NCBI GenBank assembly: GCA_003152795.1
Contig: PMBA01000136.1
Coordinates: forward strand, 5,847 to 12,310
Length of the DNA stretch: 6,464 nucleotides
Direction of reading: 5' to 3'
DNA from: Acidobacteriaceae bacterium
GTDB taxonomy: Bacteria > Acidobacteriota > Terriglobia > Terriglobales > Acidobacteriaceae
The translations under genes and the position numbers were made by a program. A model generated the notes under the pieces. That model searched no databases. It was not told the origin of the DNA and saw only the letters and a program-made list of their open reading frames with translations. This document shows, piece after piece, positions 5,582-6,464 of this stretch (position 1 is its first letter; every line of letters starts with the position of its first letter).

Positions 5582-6301
5582 GTGTTCCCTCACAAAACTC
5601 TAATCATGACGCTGGTTGTGGCGGCGCTGGCTTCCGCCCAGCAACAGCCTCCGGTGAAAGTGAACGTCCTGAACGTGTGCAAACCTTCGCCCGACGAGCA
5701 GAAGGAATTGACGTCGGCGCTGTCCAAGGTGCCGGGCAAGCCGGTATTCAGCAAGGATTACGAAGTGTCTCGCGGCCATTCCACCCTCGACCAGAGCACT
5801 CCCATCCCCGGCATGGCTCCTCTGCCCCCGGGCGCGGTGTCGGCGGCCGACTGGGTTCGGGTGCGGCGCGAGTTCCCCGATGCCACCCTGTTCAGCAATG
5901 TCCAATATTCATTCAGCGTGGATGCGACGAATATGGTGGAGACGCTGGTTCTGCGCGTGCGCGATCCCAAGGACCTGATGCAGATTTCGATCGAAGACAG
6001 CGCCTCCACGGTGGCTTCCGCAGCGGCGATGTTGTCTTCCAGCACGCCGGTTTCCCGCGTCAAGCTGGAGCGCTTTGGAAAAGCGTCGGTGGCGCTGGCG
6101 CGGTGCTCGGGAGGAGAAGGAACTCCGGCAACGGATCAGAGCGCGTTCGAACCGATCCTGCACGACGCCTCTTCGATTATGGAGCGCTATCGAGATGCTC
6201 TGGGCGCGCGCAAAATCGTGACCCAGGAACTGGCTCGCCTGGACGGTGGAAGTTCGACCGGAGCTCCAGCCAAGACGGGCTCCGGCAGCAAGAAGAAGTA
6301 G
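5582..6301 (+). CDS. Exported protein of unknown function
   Basis: The product is 239 residues from a GTG start. Residues 1-20 look like a Sec signal peptide: MFPHK, a hydrophobic stretch LIMTLVVAALA, then ASA before Gln20-Gln21 as a probable cleavage site. The ATG at 5606 would leave only about 11 residues before that site, too short for a signal peptide, so GTG is preferred. The mature part has two cysteines (C33 and C175) that could form a disulfide. It also has a Pro/Gly-rich stretch at 74-85, a likely beta-rich middle (ATLFSNVQYSFSVDATNMVE, then TLVLRVRD), an Ala/Ser-rich helix near 141-153, and a disordered GGSSTGAPAK...SGSKKK tail. I do not recognise a domain or catalytic motif. It lies between a heptad hairpin and trxB; no functional link is evident. 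Coding status is well supported by frame length, signal peptide and codon bias toward G/C at third positions. Confidence 0.8.
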   Translation: MFPHKTLIMTLVVAALASAQQQPPVKVNVLNVCKPSPDEQKELTSALSKVPGKPVFSKDYEVSRGHSTLDQSTPIPGMAPLPPGAVSAADWVRVRREFPDATLFSNVQYSFSVDATNMVETLVLRVRDPKDLMQISIEDSASTVASAAAMLSSSTPVSRVKLERFGKASVALARCSGGEGTPATDQSAFEPILHDASSIMERYRDALGARKIVTQELARLDGGSSTGAPAKTGSGSKKK

Positions 6302-6375
6302 TGAGTGCTCCACCGGCAAGCTGAAGCGAAGATCTGCTTTTCAGAATCTATTAACTGGCACGGTTTCTCACCACT

Positions 6376-6464
6376 ATGGACATACGCAATGTTGTGATCA
6401 TAGGCTCCGGCTGCGCCGGTCACACCGCCGCGCTCTACACCGCCCGCGCCAACCTCAAGCCGCT
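6376..6464 (+). CDS. trxB: Thioredoxin reductase-like FAD/NAD(P) oxidoreductase, 3' end outside the window
   Basis: Thioredoxin reductase transfers electrons from NADPH through FAD and a CxxC pair to thioredoxin. Only 29 complete codons are visible: [10 protein letters not shown], then [19 protein letters not shown]. This is the N-terminal FAD-binding Rossmann motif (GxGxxG/A at residues 10-15, here G-S-G-C-A-G), followed by the TAALYTARA helix typical of TrxB. Cys13 replaces the more frequent Pro of GSGPAG. The start at 6376 puts the glycine motif at the usual distance from the N-terminus. No clear ribosome binding site precedes it (CTCACCACT). It lies 74 bp after the secreted-protein gene in the same direction. 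The redox CxxC and NADPH site lie outside, so a related flavoprotein such as a ferredoxin-NADP reductase of the TrxB fold cannot be excluded. Confidence 0.85.
   Translation, partial: MDIRNVVIIGSGCAGHTAALYTARANLKP

Noticed and set aside
6355..6375. Sigma-54 promoter just before trxB, since CTGGCACG at 6355-6362 matches a -24 element
   Set aside because: At the required spacing the -12 element reads CTCA rather than TTGC, lacking the key GC, and the implied start site would fall inside the coding region.

Overview
The window is GC-rich bacterial chromosome carrying four complete genes on the + strand, one complete gene on the - strand, and two genes cut by the window ends. Gene content and style suggest Acidobacteriota: rpoN followed by a long-form hpf, a GSGCAG-type thioredoxin reductase, and repeated short hairpins after stop codons. 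This assignment is an inference from general familiarity; no ribosomal RNA or phylogenetic marker was compared.

Layout. Positions 1-1221 hold the C-terminal 406 residues of sigma-54 (rpoN). Positions 1346-1939 hold a long-form ribosome hibernation promoting factor (hpf). A - strand EAL-HDOD signalling protein follows (3308 down to 2052), convergent with hpf. A 180-bp divergent region with two short tandem duplications separates it from a membrane-anchored YpfJ-type zinc metallopeptidase (3489-4349). After a 447-bp stretch without a convincing gene comes an unusual protein with an Arg/Gly-rich N-terminus and a degenerate CheY-like receiver domain (4797-5474). Next is a secreted or periplasmic protein of unknown function with a GTG start (5582-6301). 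The first 29 codons of a thioredoxin reductase-like flavoprotein (trxB) begin at 6376.

The most notable feature is a family of three stem-loop elements at 1220-1311, 1943-2034 and 5475-5556. Each begins within a few bases of the stop codon of a + strand gene (rpoN, hpf, receiver-like protein). Both arms of each are built from consecutive 7-bp units in a conserved order: several GARGTNA-type units, one RATTGNA-type unit, then one GARGTGR-type unit next to the loop. Element 1 differs from elements 2 and 3 mainly by A instead of G at one position of the unit, so all three look like diverged copies of one design. They may act as terminators or 3'-end stabilisers, or be a mobile palindromic repeat.

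Functionally, rpoN-hpf is a widely conserved pair (nitrogen/stress sigma factor and stationary-phase ribosome dimerisation). The EAL-HDOD and receiver-like proteins add signalling functions, but both have altered active-site motifs. No mobile-element genes, CRISPR array, tRNA or rRNA were seen.
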